38,768 nucleotides of DNA from Anaerolineae bacterium (lineage in GTDB: Bacteria; Chloroflexota; Anaerolineae; Anaerolineales; Villigracilaceae): contig JAKEFL010000202.1 in the NCBI GenBank assembly GCA_022616105.1, positions 1 through 38,768 of the forward strand, in the 5' to 3' direction. The notes beneath the pieces are model-generated. The model saw only the letters and a program-made list of their open reading frames with translations. It did no database searches and was not told where the DNA came from. Made by a program: the position numbers and the translations under genes. Below are positions 10,314-17,853 of this stretch, in pieces; within the stretch, counting starts at the first letter, position 1; the number at the start of each line of letters is the position of its first letter.

Positions 10314-10321
10314 TTCCGTTA

Positions 10322-10327
10322 TATAAT
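10322..10327 (+). promoter_or_regulatory. Putative -10 box
   Basis: TATAAT sits between the end of the second kinase and a GAGGAG ribosome binding site (10342-10347) serving the ATG at 10357. It suggests that the following genes have their own promoter. The -35 is unclear. Confidence 0.45.
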
Positions 10328-10356
10328 CAGCTATCTCAACCGAGGAGCAATTGCAC

Positions 10357-11262
10357 ATGAAGCGGGCAGTCAGTATCAGCATTGGTTCGTCGAAAAGGAA
10401 CAAAGCAGTGGAAGTGACTCTGCTCGGTGAAAAAGTCAGCATGGAACGCATCGGCACGGATGGAGATATGGAAGCCGCTGCATTGAAGTTCCAGGAACTG
10501 GATGGAAAGGTGGATGCCTTTGGCGTGGGCGGCGCGGACCTGGGCGCCATCGTCGATGGAAAATGGTATACCTTACATTCAGTGACACCCATGGTGCGGT
10601 TTGTAAAAAAGACCCCGCTGGTGGATGGCGGCGGGTTGAAAAATACACTCGAAAACAGGGCGCCTGCATTTTTAGATGCGAAAATTGGTGATTACATTAA
10701 TTCGCGCGGACGAAAAGTCCTTGTGGCTCTCGGCGTGGACCGCTGGGGACTCTCCCAGGCTTTTGCGGATGCTGGCTATGAAACCATCTTTGGCGATCTG
10801 ATGTTCGGGTTGGATATTCCGATCGCTCTTCATAAGACCAGTCAGCTTAAAATGGTGGCCGCACTACTCATGCCAATTGCAAGCCGCTTGCCCTTTGTGT
10901 GGATTTACCCCACCGGTGAAAAACAGGAAAAGCGCACACCCAAATGGGGAAAATATTATGCATGGGCGACTGTCATCGCGGGCGATTGTCATTACATCAA
11001 ACGCTTTATGCCTGATGATTTGCAAGGTAAGGTTATCGTCACAAACACCACTACACCTGAAGATGTGGAGTTGTTCAGGAGATGTGGCGTTAAATACCTT
11101 GTAACAACAACACCGGTCCTGGAAGGCCGTTCATTTGGCACGAATATGATGGAAGCTGCTCTGGTTGCTGCCTCCGGCAAGGGACGCCCGTTGAGTTGGC
11201 CTGAATTAAATGAAATGCTGGATAAACTTGGATTTGAGCCGCAGTTGCAGGAGTTGAATTAA
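10357..11262 (+). CDS. Conserved protein of unknown role (of the type often named quinate 5-dehydrogenase)
   Basis: The ATG at 10357 follows GAGGAG at a good distance; the in-frame TTG at 10351 is too close to that site. The 301-aa protein opens with KRAVSISIGSSKRNKAVEV and ERIGTDGD, then GKVDAFGVGGADLGAI and KKTPLVDGGGLKNTLE. From memory, very similar proteins in Firmicutes and Chloroflexota carry the automatic name quinate 5-dehydrogenase. I see no clear dinucleotide-binding glycine motif to justify that activity, although VLVALGVDRWGLSQAF could be part of a Rossmann-like fold. It has no signal peptide, so it is probably cytoplasmic. It is followed by a nucleotidyltransferase and a lipid-phosphate phosphatase, but an 87-bp hairpin repeat separates it from them. 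Function left open. Confidence 0.6.
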   Translation: MKRAVSISIGSSKRNKAVEVTLLGEKVSMERIGTDGDMEAAALKFQELDGKVDAFGVGGADLGAIVDGKWYTLHSVTPMVRFVKKTPLVDGGGLKNTLENRAPAFLDAKIGDYINSRGRKVLVALGVDRWGLSQAFADAGYETIFGDLMFGLDIPIALHKTSQLKMVAALLMPIASRLPFVWIYPTGEKQEKRTPKWGKYYAWATVIAGDCHYIKRFMPDDLQGKVIVTNTTTPEDVELFRRCGVKYLVTTTPVLEGRSFGTNMMEAALVAASGKGRPLSWPELNEMLDKLGFEPQLQELN

Positions 11263-11263
11263 C

Positions 11264-11350
11264 ATGTCATTGCGAGGAGCGTTCGCAGCGACGAAGCAAT
11301 CTCCCCACAAATGAGGGGATTGCTTCGGGCTAGCGCCCTCGCAATGACAT
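11264..11350. repeat. 87-bp MITE/REP-like element with 14-bp perfect terminal inverted repeats
   Basis: It begins ATGTCATTGCGAGG and ends with the exact complement CCTCGCAATGACAT. Inside is a second strong hairpin: CGAAGCAATC plus CCCC pairs with GGGG plus GATTGCTTCG around a short loop. This core (TCATTGCGAGGAGC, GAAGCAATCTC) is a repeat I recognise from many unrelated bacterial genomes. It fills the gap between two genes and could act as a processing or attenuation site for the downstream mRNA. No target duplication is obvious. Confidence 0.85.
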
Positions 11351-11369
11351 AGTGATATAAGGAGAATGT

Positions 11370-12299
11370 ATGGATGCAATCGTAATCGCTGGTGGAATAC
11401 CACGCCCTGAAGATCCACTTTACACATATTCACATGGCGACTCCAAAGCTCTTATCGATATAGCAGGTAAGCCTATGGTCCAATGGGTGCTGGATGCGCT
11501 TGGAAACGCGAAACAAGTAGATAATGTAATTGTCGTTGGCCTTTCCCCTAAAAACAATTTGACTTGTAACAGGCCGCTTCACTATCTTTCCAATCAGGGG
11601 CGCATGCTTACGAATATTGTCACTGGCGTGCATAAGTCTCTTGAACTGAACAAAAAGAGTAAATATGTGCTCATCGTTTCTTCTGATATTCCATCACTCA
11701 AGCCTGAAATGGTCGACTGGCTGGTGGATACCTGTATGCAAACCCGGGATGACCTTTACTATGGAGTATGTACACGTGAGGTAATGGAAAAAAGATTCCC
11801 CGACTCAAAACGTACCTATACTCATCTCAAAGGTATGGATGTCTGTGGTGCTGATATGAATATCAGTCATGTACGCATGGCTGTCGAACACCTTGAGATG
11901 TGGGAACAGTTGATTGGTAATCGTAAGAGTCCGCTCAAACAGGCAAGCATCATCGGCTTTGGAACACTCTTTTCCCTCTTCGCAAGGCAATTGACTCTCG
12001 AAGATGCTGTTGCGCGGGTATCCAACCGTATTGGCATTAAAGCGCGCGCGATTATATGGCCCTATGCCGAACCGTGCATGGACGTGGATAAGCCGCATCA
12101 ACTTGAACTGTTACGGGCAGACCTGGCGAAAGAGCAGCGCAGGTCTGTTACCCGGGCAAAAGCAGGGTTGAAAAAGACGACCAAAACAAAAGCGGCAATA
12201 AACTCCAAAAAGAAACCAAAGGTGGTTGAAAAGGTTATTGTATCGAAAGCAGCCAGGAGCAAGGTCAAACCAAAAGCAAAACCCAGGCTGCAAAAATGA
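11370..12299 (+). CDS. MobA/GlmU-like NTP transferase with basic C-terminal tail
   Basis: A 309-aa protein, start ATG 11370 with AAGGAG upstream. It opens with DAIVIAGGIPRPEDPLY and HGDSKALIDIAGKPMVQWVL, the arrangement of sugar-nucleotide or CTP-using nucleotidyltransferases (glycine-rich nucleotide loop, then the K-P-M substrate motif). The loop differs from the usual GxGxR form. A metal-binding Asp is plausible in VLIVSSDIPSL. The last about 60 residues (after EQRRSVTRAK) are Lys/Ala/Pro-rich and probably disordered, like a histone-H1 or AlgP tail, and could bind nucleic acid or polyanions. Its stop overlaps the start of the PAP2 phosphatase gene by 4 nt, so the two are translationally coupled. 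Activation of a head group for a lipid or glycan is a reasonable inference; the substrate is not known. Confidence 0.75.
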   Translation: MDAIVIAGGIPRPEDPLYTYSHGDSKALIDIAGKPMVQWVLDALGNAKQVDNVIVVGLSPKNNLTCNRPLHYLSNQGRMLTNIVTGVHKSLELNKKSKYVLIVSSDIPSLKPEMVDWLVDTCMQTRDDLYYGVCTREVMEKRFPDSKRTYTHLKGMDVCGADMNISHVRMAVEHLEMWEQLIGNRKSPLKQASIIGFGTLFSLFARQLTLEDAVARVSNRIGIKARAIIWPYAEPCMDVDKPHQLELLRADLAKEQRRSVTRAKAGLKKTTKTKAAINSKKKPKVVEKVIVSKAARSKVKPKAKPRLQK

Positions 12300-12856
12300 A
12301 CCTGGACTCCGTTCTTAGATTGGATGCACGTTTATCAGATCAGATGCGCGTGGCTGAAAAGCCAGGCGCATTGCGCTCTGTTTCCGTCTTCTTCGCGCAT
12401 TCAGGTGATTCATGGTTTTGGGCGATCGGTTTGTTCACGCTTTGGCTGAGTGGAAATTCGTTTTGGAAAGAGTGGGCTGTCGTGCAGTTGGCGGGCATCA
12501 GCCTGCTGGCGGCTTTGGTGATGAGTATCAAGTTCCTCGTTCGAAGGAGACGACCCGAAGGTGAGTGGGGAGGCATCTATCGGAATACCGATCCGCATTC
12601 GTTTCCATCCGGTCACGCGGCGCGCTCATTTCTTATTGCTGTGGCTGCAACCGGGCTTGGTCCGAACTGGCTGGCAGCCCTGCTATGGATCTGGGCGCCA
12701 CTGGTTGCACTCGCACGCGTCGCGATGGGTGTGCATTATGTTTCAGATATCCTGGCTGGCGGGGTATTGGGAATACTATTTGCCCTGATTGGCTTGCAAA
12801 TCTATGAACCTCTGCTCATGTGGGTTTCGAGTTTAATAGGTTTCCCGCTTTGGTAA
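12296..12856 (+). CDS. PAP2-family lipid phosphatase, membrane
   Basis: A 186-aa membrane protein with all three PAP2 signatures: Kx6RP (Lys79 to Pro87), PSGH (104-107) and Rx5Hx3D (Arg141, His147, Asp151). Several hydrophobic helices flank them. PAP2 enzymes remove phosphate from lipid phosphates such as phosphatidic acid or undecaprenyl diphosphate, with the active site facing outside. The ATGA overlap with the preceding nucleotidyltransferase suggests a joint role in membrane-lipid or glycan-carrier metabolism; this is inference from context. Confidence 0.9.
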   Translation: MNLDSVLRLDARLSDQMRVAEKPGALRSVSVFFAHSGDSWFWAIGLFTLWLSGNSFWKEWAVVQLAGISLLAALVMSIKFLVRRRRPEGEWGGIYRNTDPHSFPSGHAARSFLIAVAATGLGPNWLAALLWIWAPLVALARVAMGVHYVSDILAGGVLGILFALIGLQIYEPLLMWVSSLIGFPLW

Positions 12857-12959
12857 TTTAACCACGCTCTCGGCGGTGTCCTTTGCGAAGCACGCGAAGC
12901 GTGTGGACGCCGCCGCCTTGCCGGAGGTGCCGAAGGTGGACGGCGGCTTGAGCAATATA

Positions 12960-12986
12960 GTAGTGCAAGATGCCATCTTGCGCTAC
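12960..12986. repeat. Short palindrome, GTAG...CTAC repeat family
   Basis: GTAGTGCAAGATG faces CATCTTGCGCTAC, a 13-bp arm inverted repeat with one wobble-type difference. The end TTGCGCTACA is shared with the repeat at 1679-1723, so the two look like one family. It overlaps the stop codon of the DinB-like gene (12983-12985) and could stabilise that mRNA's 3' end; no T-tract follows. The stretch 12857-12959 holds only GC-rich repeat-like sequence. Confidence 0.55.
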
Positions 12987-13447
12987 AAGTTCTTCACAGA
13001 TTCCAAATGTTCTTCCATATGGGCAAGACTACGTTCAACCCATGTTTGCAATGTGAAGCCGCTCCCCAGGGTGGCATGACGCGACTCGCGCGACCATGCT
13101 TCATCTGGCGAAGCTCGTAACATCTCCGCCAAAGACTCAATGTTTTCAACAAATCCGTTCAACATTTCGCTTAGTGATTCACCAGCGTTGTAATGCTCTG
13201 CCATATAAGTATCGCCGTCGAAGTTTTGGAATTCCGGGTTGTCTTCCTCAGCCGTTCTTCGGGCGCGCAGACCATATACAAGCTTATCCACATCACGCGT
13301 ATGTACAGCCACCTGATGGACATTCCACCCTCCCTCTTCCAAAGGCATAAATGGATCTTTTACGGCAAGGCTCACAGCGCGGAAATCTCTGGCGGTATTC
13401 ACCAGTTTTTCGACCAGGCTTTCGCGATAGTCCTTCAACTCTTTCAT
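12983..13447 (-). CDS. DinB-like (DinB/mycothiol-dependent isomerase N-terminal fold) protein
   Basis: A 154-aa cytoplasmic protein, ATG at 13447 preceded by GGAGG. The pattern GGWNVHQVAVHTRDVDKLVYGLRAR and the C-terminal WVERSLAHMEEHLESV fits the four-helix DinB superfamily, where three His residues bind a metal; candidates here are His62 or His67 and the HMEEH pair near the end. Members include thiol-dependent S-transferases and many of unknown function. It lies downstream of, and in the same direction as, the M23 peptidase gene but 209 bp away with a repeat between. A second DinB-like gene occurs at 33002-33463. The specific reaction cannot be predicted. Confidence 0.75.
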   Translation of the reverse strand: MKELKDYRESLVEKLVNTARDFRAVSLAVKDPFMPLEEGGWNVHQVAVHTRDVDKLVYGLRARRTAEEDNPEFQNFDGDTYMAEHYNAGESLSEMLNGFVENIESLAEMLRASPDEAWSRESRHATLGSGFTLQTWVERSLAHMEEHLESVKNL

Positions 13448-13547
13448 CGCTCCTCCATTTGCAAATCGCAGAGTGTAAAAATGCTCTTAATGACCCATCT
13501 TACGCACCTTTATGCTCTCGCAGTGTCTCCCCATTCGGGGATGGTAT

Positions 13548-13617
13548 GTGACCCTGCGATTTCCTGGTGAAATGCGGCGGTCGCAGACCGCCTTTGAGCG
13601 TAGCTGCGTAAGGTCAC
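13548..13617. repeat. 70-bp extragenic palindromic element
   Basis: It is bounded by GTGACC (13548-13553) and GGTCAC (13612-13617) and contains a strong central hairpin, GGCGGTC GCA GACCGCC (13576-13592). It lies in the gap between the DinB-like gene and the M23 peptidase gene. It has the look of REP-type elements; no T-tract follows on either strand. Confidence 0.55.
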
Positions 13618-13656
13618 TTAATGATTTTATCCCTGGCATTCTCAACTGCATAGACA

Positions 13657-14367
13657 TTACCCGTCCACAGATTGACACAAAGGCACATTGTCTCGGTTTT
13701 CATATCCATTGAGGGGAAGCCCCAAATAGGGCGAAGGGTCAAGCGTGTTTTGGATATCCAGTTCATTCTTGAATTGACCGGTGCCATCATCTTCAACAAT
13801 GGAAAAATGCAAGTGAACGCCTACCGGGTTGTTAAGGTCCCCTGAATAATTTCCCTGATAACCCAGGAATGTGCCTGCCTCAATGAATTTTTCAAACGTA
13901 CCAGCAGGGAATTCAGAAGAGATGAATGAATTACCAGATTGATCTGCCATATGTGTGTAGTAAAGCCAGATCTGTCTTCCTGATTGAAGCGGGTCGTTCG
14001 GCACGCGCACAATGACAGCGGATTTCCAGTCGTGTGAACGGGTGAGGTAACCCGGATAAGCAGCAATTACGCGTGTGATGCCAACTTCTGTGCCTGCGAA
14101 GACATCGATGCCCTGATGTGTATGACGCAAACCGAAAGAATCTCCCCACAGAAAACCGGCAAAGCCATCCGTTGGGAAAAGAAAGGGGGCAGATCCGCAG
14201 CGTGTACCGGCGACCAACTTCCAGTCTTGATGAGCATCGGGATTCCGCCTCCACTGATAGAACTTGTCAATGCGCGCGGCGTTGGGCCTATAAGTGTAAT
14301 AAGCAGTTGCCACAGCCGCGATCGCTGTTACGAATAGGATCGAAAGCATGAGAAAACGTTTAGGCAT
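13657..14367 (-). CDS. Secreted or membrane-anchored M23 (LytM-type) metallopeptidase
   Basis: A 236-aa protein with an N-terminal hydrophobic anchor or signal (residues 5-25). The peptidase core carries the zinc motif HxxxD (His84-Gln-Gly-Ile-Asp88), a central YTHM (His138) and HLH (His184, His186), the usual M23 ligands and catalytic residues. Such enzymes cut peptidoglycan cross-links or Gly-rich peptides outside the cell. The start ATG has no ribosome binding site; instead TATAAT lies 8 nt upstream (14376-14381), suggesting a leaderless or nearly leaderless mRNA. It is divergent from the riboswitch-controlled subtilase and so forms part of an exported-hydrolase locus. Confidence 0.88.
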   Translation of the reverse strand: MPKRFLMLSILFVTAIAAVATAYYTYRPNAARIDKFYQWRRNPDAHQDWKLVAGTRCGSAPFLFPTDGFAGFLWGDSFGLRHTHQGIDVFAGTEVGITRVIAAYPGYLTRSHDWKSAVIVRVPNDPLQSGRQIWLYYTHMADQSGNSFISSEFPAGTFEKFIEAGTFLGYQGNYSGDLNNPVGVHLHFSIVEDDGTGQFKNELDIQNTLDPSPYLGLPLNGYENRDNVPLCQSVDG

Positions 14368-14375
14368 AAGGCAGG

Positions 14376-14381
14376 ATTATA
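14376..14381 (-). promoter_or_regulatory. -10 box of M23 gene, leaderless arrangement
   Basis: Reverse-strand TATAAT ends 8 nt before the ATG. With a start site six to eight nt downstream, the mRNA would begin at or next to the start codon. No ribosome binding site is visible. The -35 is unclear. Confidence 0.5.
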
Positions 14382-14533
14382 CCGCCTGGGATGTATTTAA
14401 ATCTTTGCACAAGCCCACAACATTAACCACTCCCCCAGACAACAATCAGTCCAGAATCGTTCCGTGAAATTCCTTTTTACAACCCCATCGTTGTTGTCAT
14501 TTGTAATATGTTACTCGATAACAATGGCCTCCT

Positions 14534-14611
14534 GGTCATTTCAAAACTTGTAACCTTTACTAATCTTGGTCATTTGAAAAATTATTGCTTTTTTCATAAA
14601 GTTAATATAAT
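14534..14611 (+). promoter_or_regulatory. Promoter and upstream element of the subtilase gene
   Basis: The likely -10 is TATAAT (14606-14611) with TTGCTT (14585-14590) as a -35 at a short 15-nt spacing. Upstream are two direct copies of GGTCATTT[C/G]AAA (14534-14545, 14568-14579) around an 18-nt block (14547-14564). That block matches 15 of 18 bases at 18531-18548, upstream of the trypsin-like protease gene. The blocks end 41 and 42 nt before the two -10 boxes, so they are on the same helical face. An activator site is likely. The rest of 14382-14533 shows nothing assignable. Confidence 0.6.
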
Positions 14612-14615
14612 ATTA

Positions 14616-14717
14616 ATTTGGTATCGAAACGGCAAACCCGCCGCGAGGCGGGGACGCAAAGTCATGGATCTGCCAAACTGATGCGTACAGGCTGACAGAC
14701 CGCCAGACCGCCGAAAT
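14616..14717 (+). ncRNA. Cyclic-di-GMP-I (GEMM) riboswitch aptamer 1
   Basis: The leader contains the family hallmarks in order: GGCAAACC (14631), helix CCCGCC-GCGA-GGCGGG with a GNRA tetraloop, then GGGACGCAAAG, a third helix (TCTG pairing with CAGA and CTG with CAG), and a closing ACCGCC. The outer helix can form between ATTTGG (14616-14621) and CCGAAAT (14711-14717) with one bulged G. Its 3' strand is also part of the terminator 5' arm, so ligand-bound and terminating structures exclude each other. This predicts an ON switch for the downstream subtilase. The class match is strong; whether it prefers c-di-GMP or the related cGAMP cannot be told by eye. Confidence 0.88.
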
Positions 14718-14741
14718 TTTTTTATTCGGTGGTTGTTTTTT
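14707..14741 (+). terminator. Riboswitch expression-platform terminator 1
   Basis: ACCGCCGAA (14707-14715) pairs with TTCGGTGGT (14725-14733), nine pairs with one G-U, followed by TGTTTTTT. The 5' arm overlaps the aptamer closing helix. It lies between the promoter and the subtilase start, so it must be relieved for expression. Confidence 0.85.
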
Positions 14742-14756
14742 AAGGAGGTGTCCTCT
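14742..14756 (+). promoter_or_regulatory. Orphan perfect Shine-Dalgarno motif after terminator 1
   Basis: AAGGAGGT (14742-14749) directly follows the terminator but lies 84 nt before the subtilase ATG, which has its own GAGGAG. GAGG and the adjacent CCTC can form a small hairpin. The same motif at the same position occurs after terminator 2 (18742-18749). No start codon is suitably placed. Confidence 0.4.
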
Positions 14757-14833
14757 CATCAATTTGAAAACATTCGTTATCCATCAATAATGAGTACAGT
14801 CTCATAAATATTCTTTCTCTGAGGAGATGAAAG

Positions 14834-17746
14834 ATGCAAAGAAAAATTTTTTACACAATGCTGGTCCTTGTGTTGACGTTGTCGCTATCTACTCCAGCGC
14901 TCGCTCAAGATAGTGCTGCACAGGGAGAGGCTAAATCATATATCGTTGTATTAAAAGGGGATCCAGTTGCAACATATGATGGAAGTATTGCTGGTTTTGG
15001 GGCCACCCGGGCTGGCGAGGGCGCCAAGATTGCGCCCAACAGTGCAAATGTGGTGGAGTATAGAAACTTCCTCGCATCTGAACACAACAAGTCGCTTGAA
15101 GCAGCAGGTGTAAGCACAAGCGCCAAGGTGCATGACTATACGGTTGCCTTGAATGGCTACTCTGCCATTTTGACTCAGGAGCAGGTCGATGCTCTCAAGT
15201 CGCAGAAGGGTGTCCTATTGGTACTTGAAGATCAGATGCGCTTCCCGGATACGGATAGCAGTCCCACCTTCCTGGGCCTGAATGTTACTGGCGGTGCCTA
15301 TGCCAGCGGTATTACTGGTGAAGGCGTGGTGGTGGGTATCATCGATACAGGCATCTGGCCCGAGCACCCCTCGTTTGCGGATGATGGCAGTTATTCATCG
15401 CCACCTACGGGTCCCCTTCCATGCGAATTTGGCAACACGGCCTGGAATCCGGATGATGTGGCTTTCACCTGCAACAACAAACTCATTGGCGCTTACCAAT
15501 TCCTGGCCACCTATCGCGCCCTCATTGGCGCTGACCCGGATGAGTTCGATTCAGCCCGTGACGACAATGGACATGGCACCCATACGGCTTCTACAGCGGC
15601 CGGCAATGCTGGTGTTGATGCCACCATGTATGGTTTACCCGTGGGCACTATTTCTGGCATCGCTCCGCGCGCCCATGTGATTGCTTATAAAGGCCTTGGC
15701 AACTTGGGCGGGTTCACTTCTGACCTAGCTGCAGCCATTGATCAGGCAGTTGCAGACGGTGTAGACGTGATCAACTACTCCATTGGCAGCGGCCCAGGAA
15801 CGCCCGGCGGGGACGAGATCGCTTTCCTTTTTGCCGCTGATGCAGGTGTCTTTGTAGCCGCATCGGCTGGCAATGCAGGTCCTGGGCCGGGCACCATTGG
15901 CAACCCGGCCACCATGCCCTGGCTCACTTCAGTGGGTGCGAGTACTCAGAGCCGTTTCTTCAGAGGCAAAGTGAAGCTTGGTAATGGTGTGAACTACATC
16001 GGCGCCTCGATCACTCCCGGTATCGAGGATTGGACGCCATTGGTTGATGCTGCTTCGGCTGGCGGTGATCTGTGCGTTCCAGGTTCTCTGAACCCTGCTG
16101 TCGTTGCTGGCAAGATCGTGCTTTGCCGCCGCGGCGCGGTCGGCCGCGCCGCAAAGAGCCTGGCTGTTTTGCAGGCTGGTGGTGTGGGTATGATCATGTA
16201 TGAAAACACCAACGATAATAACCTGTTCAGTGATTCACACTGGGTGCCTTCGGTACACATTGATAATACTCCTGGCCTGGCTGTCAAAGCCTATATCGCC
16301 TCCACTGCCAACCCCACAGCGAGGCTCGAGGCCAATGATGAGGATGGCCCCGAAACTAGCAACTGGAACCCCGCGCCATCCATTACTCTGTTTTCATCGC
16401 GCGGTCCCAACGCTTTTGCCGCGGACATTATCAAACCTGATGTCACAGCACCCGGTATTCAAATACTGGCTGGTAACTCACCATTCCCCGATCCGGGTAC
16501 TACCCCTCCAGGTGAGTTATTCCAGGCGATTGCTGGAACATCCATGTCCAGCCCGCATGTAGCTGGCATCTTTGCCCTGCTCAAGCAGGCTCACCCTGAT
16601 TGGAGCGCGGCAATGGCCAAGTCGGCTCTTATGACCACAGCCCATCAGAAAGTCAAAGACAACGACCGCGTGAGCAATGCCGATCCCTTCGACATGGGCG
16701 CTGGTCACGTCCGGCCCGGTGGCAAGTGGATCAAGGGCTCCATTACTCAGCCTGGCCTGGTTTACGATGCCGGTCTATTTGAGTATTTTGGATTCCTGTG
16801 CGATGCGTTCCCTGCGATCTTTGTTGATCCAGCAGGTACTTGCGCATTCCTAGAGTCTCTTGGAATCCCCACCCAAGCCGAAAACCTTAACTATCCCTCC
16901 ATCGGTATTGCTCAGGTCCCGGGCTCTGCCACAGTAACACGCACAGTGACAAGCGTTGCCGTCAGTGGAGGCAAGGTTACATATAGGGCAAAGGTGCAGG
17001 CGCCTCCTGGCTACACTGTATCTGTTTCACCTTCAACCCTCAAGCTGGCGCCAGGCGAATCTGCCACTTTCTCTGTTACGATCACGAATGTCAGTGCACC
17101 TCTTGATGTCTGGCGCTTTGGCTCGTTAACCTGGAAGAGTGACCCATATACTGTGTACAGCCCAATTGCTGTCAAAGGTGTTCTGTTCCAGGGTCCCGCC
17201 GAAGTTTCGGGCAGTTACAATGTATCCTTTGGGTACACTGGTCCATTTTCAGCTGCCGCACGCGGGCTCGTACCGGCAACCACCTTCAACCATGCGGTCA
17301 ACACCGGTGACTTTATATGTGATTCTGTTAGCATCCCTGCGGGCACAACCTATGCACGCTTCGCGTTGTTTGATGCAAATACCAGCCCGGCTGGTGACAT
17401 CGACTTGTTAGTTTTCAGAGGCGCTACGCTGGTTGGTCAAAGCCTTGGTGGGACGTCACAAGAAGTAGTCAACCTGCTAAATCCGGTCGCTGGAACTTAT
17501 GACGCATGTTTGGATGGCTTTGCTACCTCAAATCCGTCCAATACAACTCTGTTCACCTGGGTGCTTGGCTCAACAGCCGCAGGGAACATGACTGTAAGCG
17601 CTCCAGCCTCTGCTACGATTGGAACCTCAGGCACAATCAATCTGACGTTTAGTGGCTTGGTCTCAGGCACAAAGTATCTGGGCAGTGTTGCCTATAGCGG
17701 CGTTGCCGGGTTACCCAATCCCACAATTGTCCGTGTAGATCCGTAA
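14834..17746 (+). CDS. Secreted subtilisin-like serine protease (S8) with PA domain
   Basis: A 970-aa exported protease; ATG 14834 is preceded by GAGGAG. A signal peptide (MQRKIFYT to about ALAQ, residue 25) is followed by an I9-type inhibitory propeptide (about 35-140, YIVVLKGD ... VHDYTVALNGYSA). The catalytic residues are Asp171 (GIIDTGIW), His247 (GHGTHT) and Ser570 (GTSMSSPHVAG), with the oxyanion Asn347 (SAGNAG). A protease-associated (PA) domain is inserted at about 410-460, and an Fn3-like domain (about 686-755) is followed by beta-rich C-terminal domains (about 800-970) resembling PPC-type modules. This order is that of large cucumisin-like subtilases. It is governed by the riboswitch-terminator leader just upstream, so protease output should follow cyclic-dinucleotide level. 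A role in matrix turnover or nutrient scavenging is inferred. Confidence 0.95.
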   Translation: MQRKIFYTMLVLVLTLSLSTPALAQDSAAQGEAKSYIVVLKGDPVATYDGSIAGFGATRAGEGAKIAPNSANVVEYRNFLASEHNKSLEAAGVSTSAKVHDYTVALNGYSAILTQEQVDALKSQKGVLLVLEDQMRFPDTDSSPTFLGLNVTGGAYASGITGEGVVVGIIDTGIWPEHPSFADDGSYSSPPTGPLPCEFGNTAWNPDDVAFTCNNKLIGAYQFLATYRALIGADPDEFDSARDDNGHGTHTASTAAGNAGVDATMYGLPVGTISGIAPRAHVIAYKGLGNLGGFTSDLAAAIDQAVADGVDVINYSIGSGPGTPGGDEIAFLFAADAGVFVAASAGNAGPGPGTIGNPATMPWLTSVGASTQSRFFRGKVKLGNGVNYIGASITPGIEDWTPLVDAASAGGDLCVPGSLNPAVVAGKIVLCRRGAVGRAAKSLAVLQAGGVGMIMYENTNDNNLFSDSHWVPSVHIDNTPGLAVKAYIASTANPTARLEANDEDGPETSNWNPAPSITLFSSRGPNAFAADIIKPDVTAPGIQILAGNSPFPDPGTTPPGELFQAIAGTSMSSPHVAGIFALLKQAHPDWSAAMAKSALMTTAHQKVKDNDRVSNADPFDMGAGHVRPGGKWIKGSITQPGLVYDAGLFEYFGFLCDAFPAIFVDPAGTCAFLESLGIPTQAENLNYPSIGIAQVPGSATVTRTVTSVAVSGGKVTYRAKVQAPPGYTVSVSPSTLKLAPGESATFSVTITNVSAPLDVWRFGSLTWKSDPYTVYSPIAVKGVLFQGPAEVSGSYNVSFGYTGPFSAAARGLVPATTFNHAVNTGDFICDSVSIPAGTTYARFALFDANTSPAGDIDLLVFRGATLVGQSLGGTSQEVVNLLNPVAGTYDACLDGFATSNPSNTTLFTWVLGSTAAGNMTVSAPASATIGTSGTINLTFSGLVSGTKYLGSVAYSGVAGLPNPTIVRVDP

Positions 17747-17798
17747 CATAGTCCAAGGGCTAATTTCTTCACACAGATAGAAACGCCCCTGAAAAAAC

Positions 17799-17828
17799 AA
17801 CCGCCCACAGGGACACCTGTGGGCGGTT
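17799..17828. terminator. Bidirectional intrinsic terminator
   Basis: AACCGCCCACAGG and CCTGTGGGCGGTT form a perfect 13-bp stem around GACA. On the minus strand it is followed by TGTTTTTT, on the plus strand only by TTTG-like sequence. It separates the converging subtilase and lipoprotein genes and serves best for the minus-strand one. Confidence 0.85.
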
Positions 17829-17853
17829 TGCATCTTACTTGTATAGGAACATT

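Noticed and set aside
14631-14717. Leader 1 as a different riboswitch class (e.g. cobalamin or TPP)
   Set aside because: The ordered elements GGCAAACC, GNRA-capped helix and GGGACGCAAAG match GEMM-I and not the conserved boxes of those classes.
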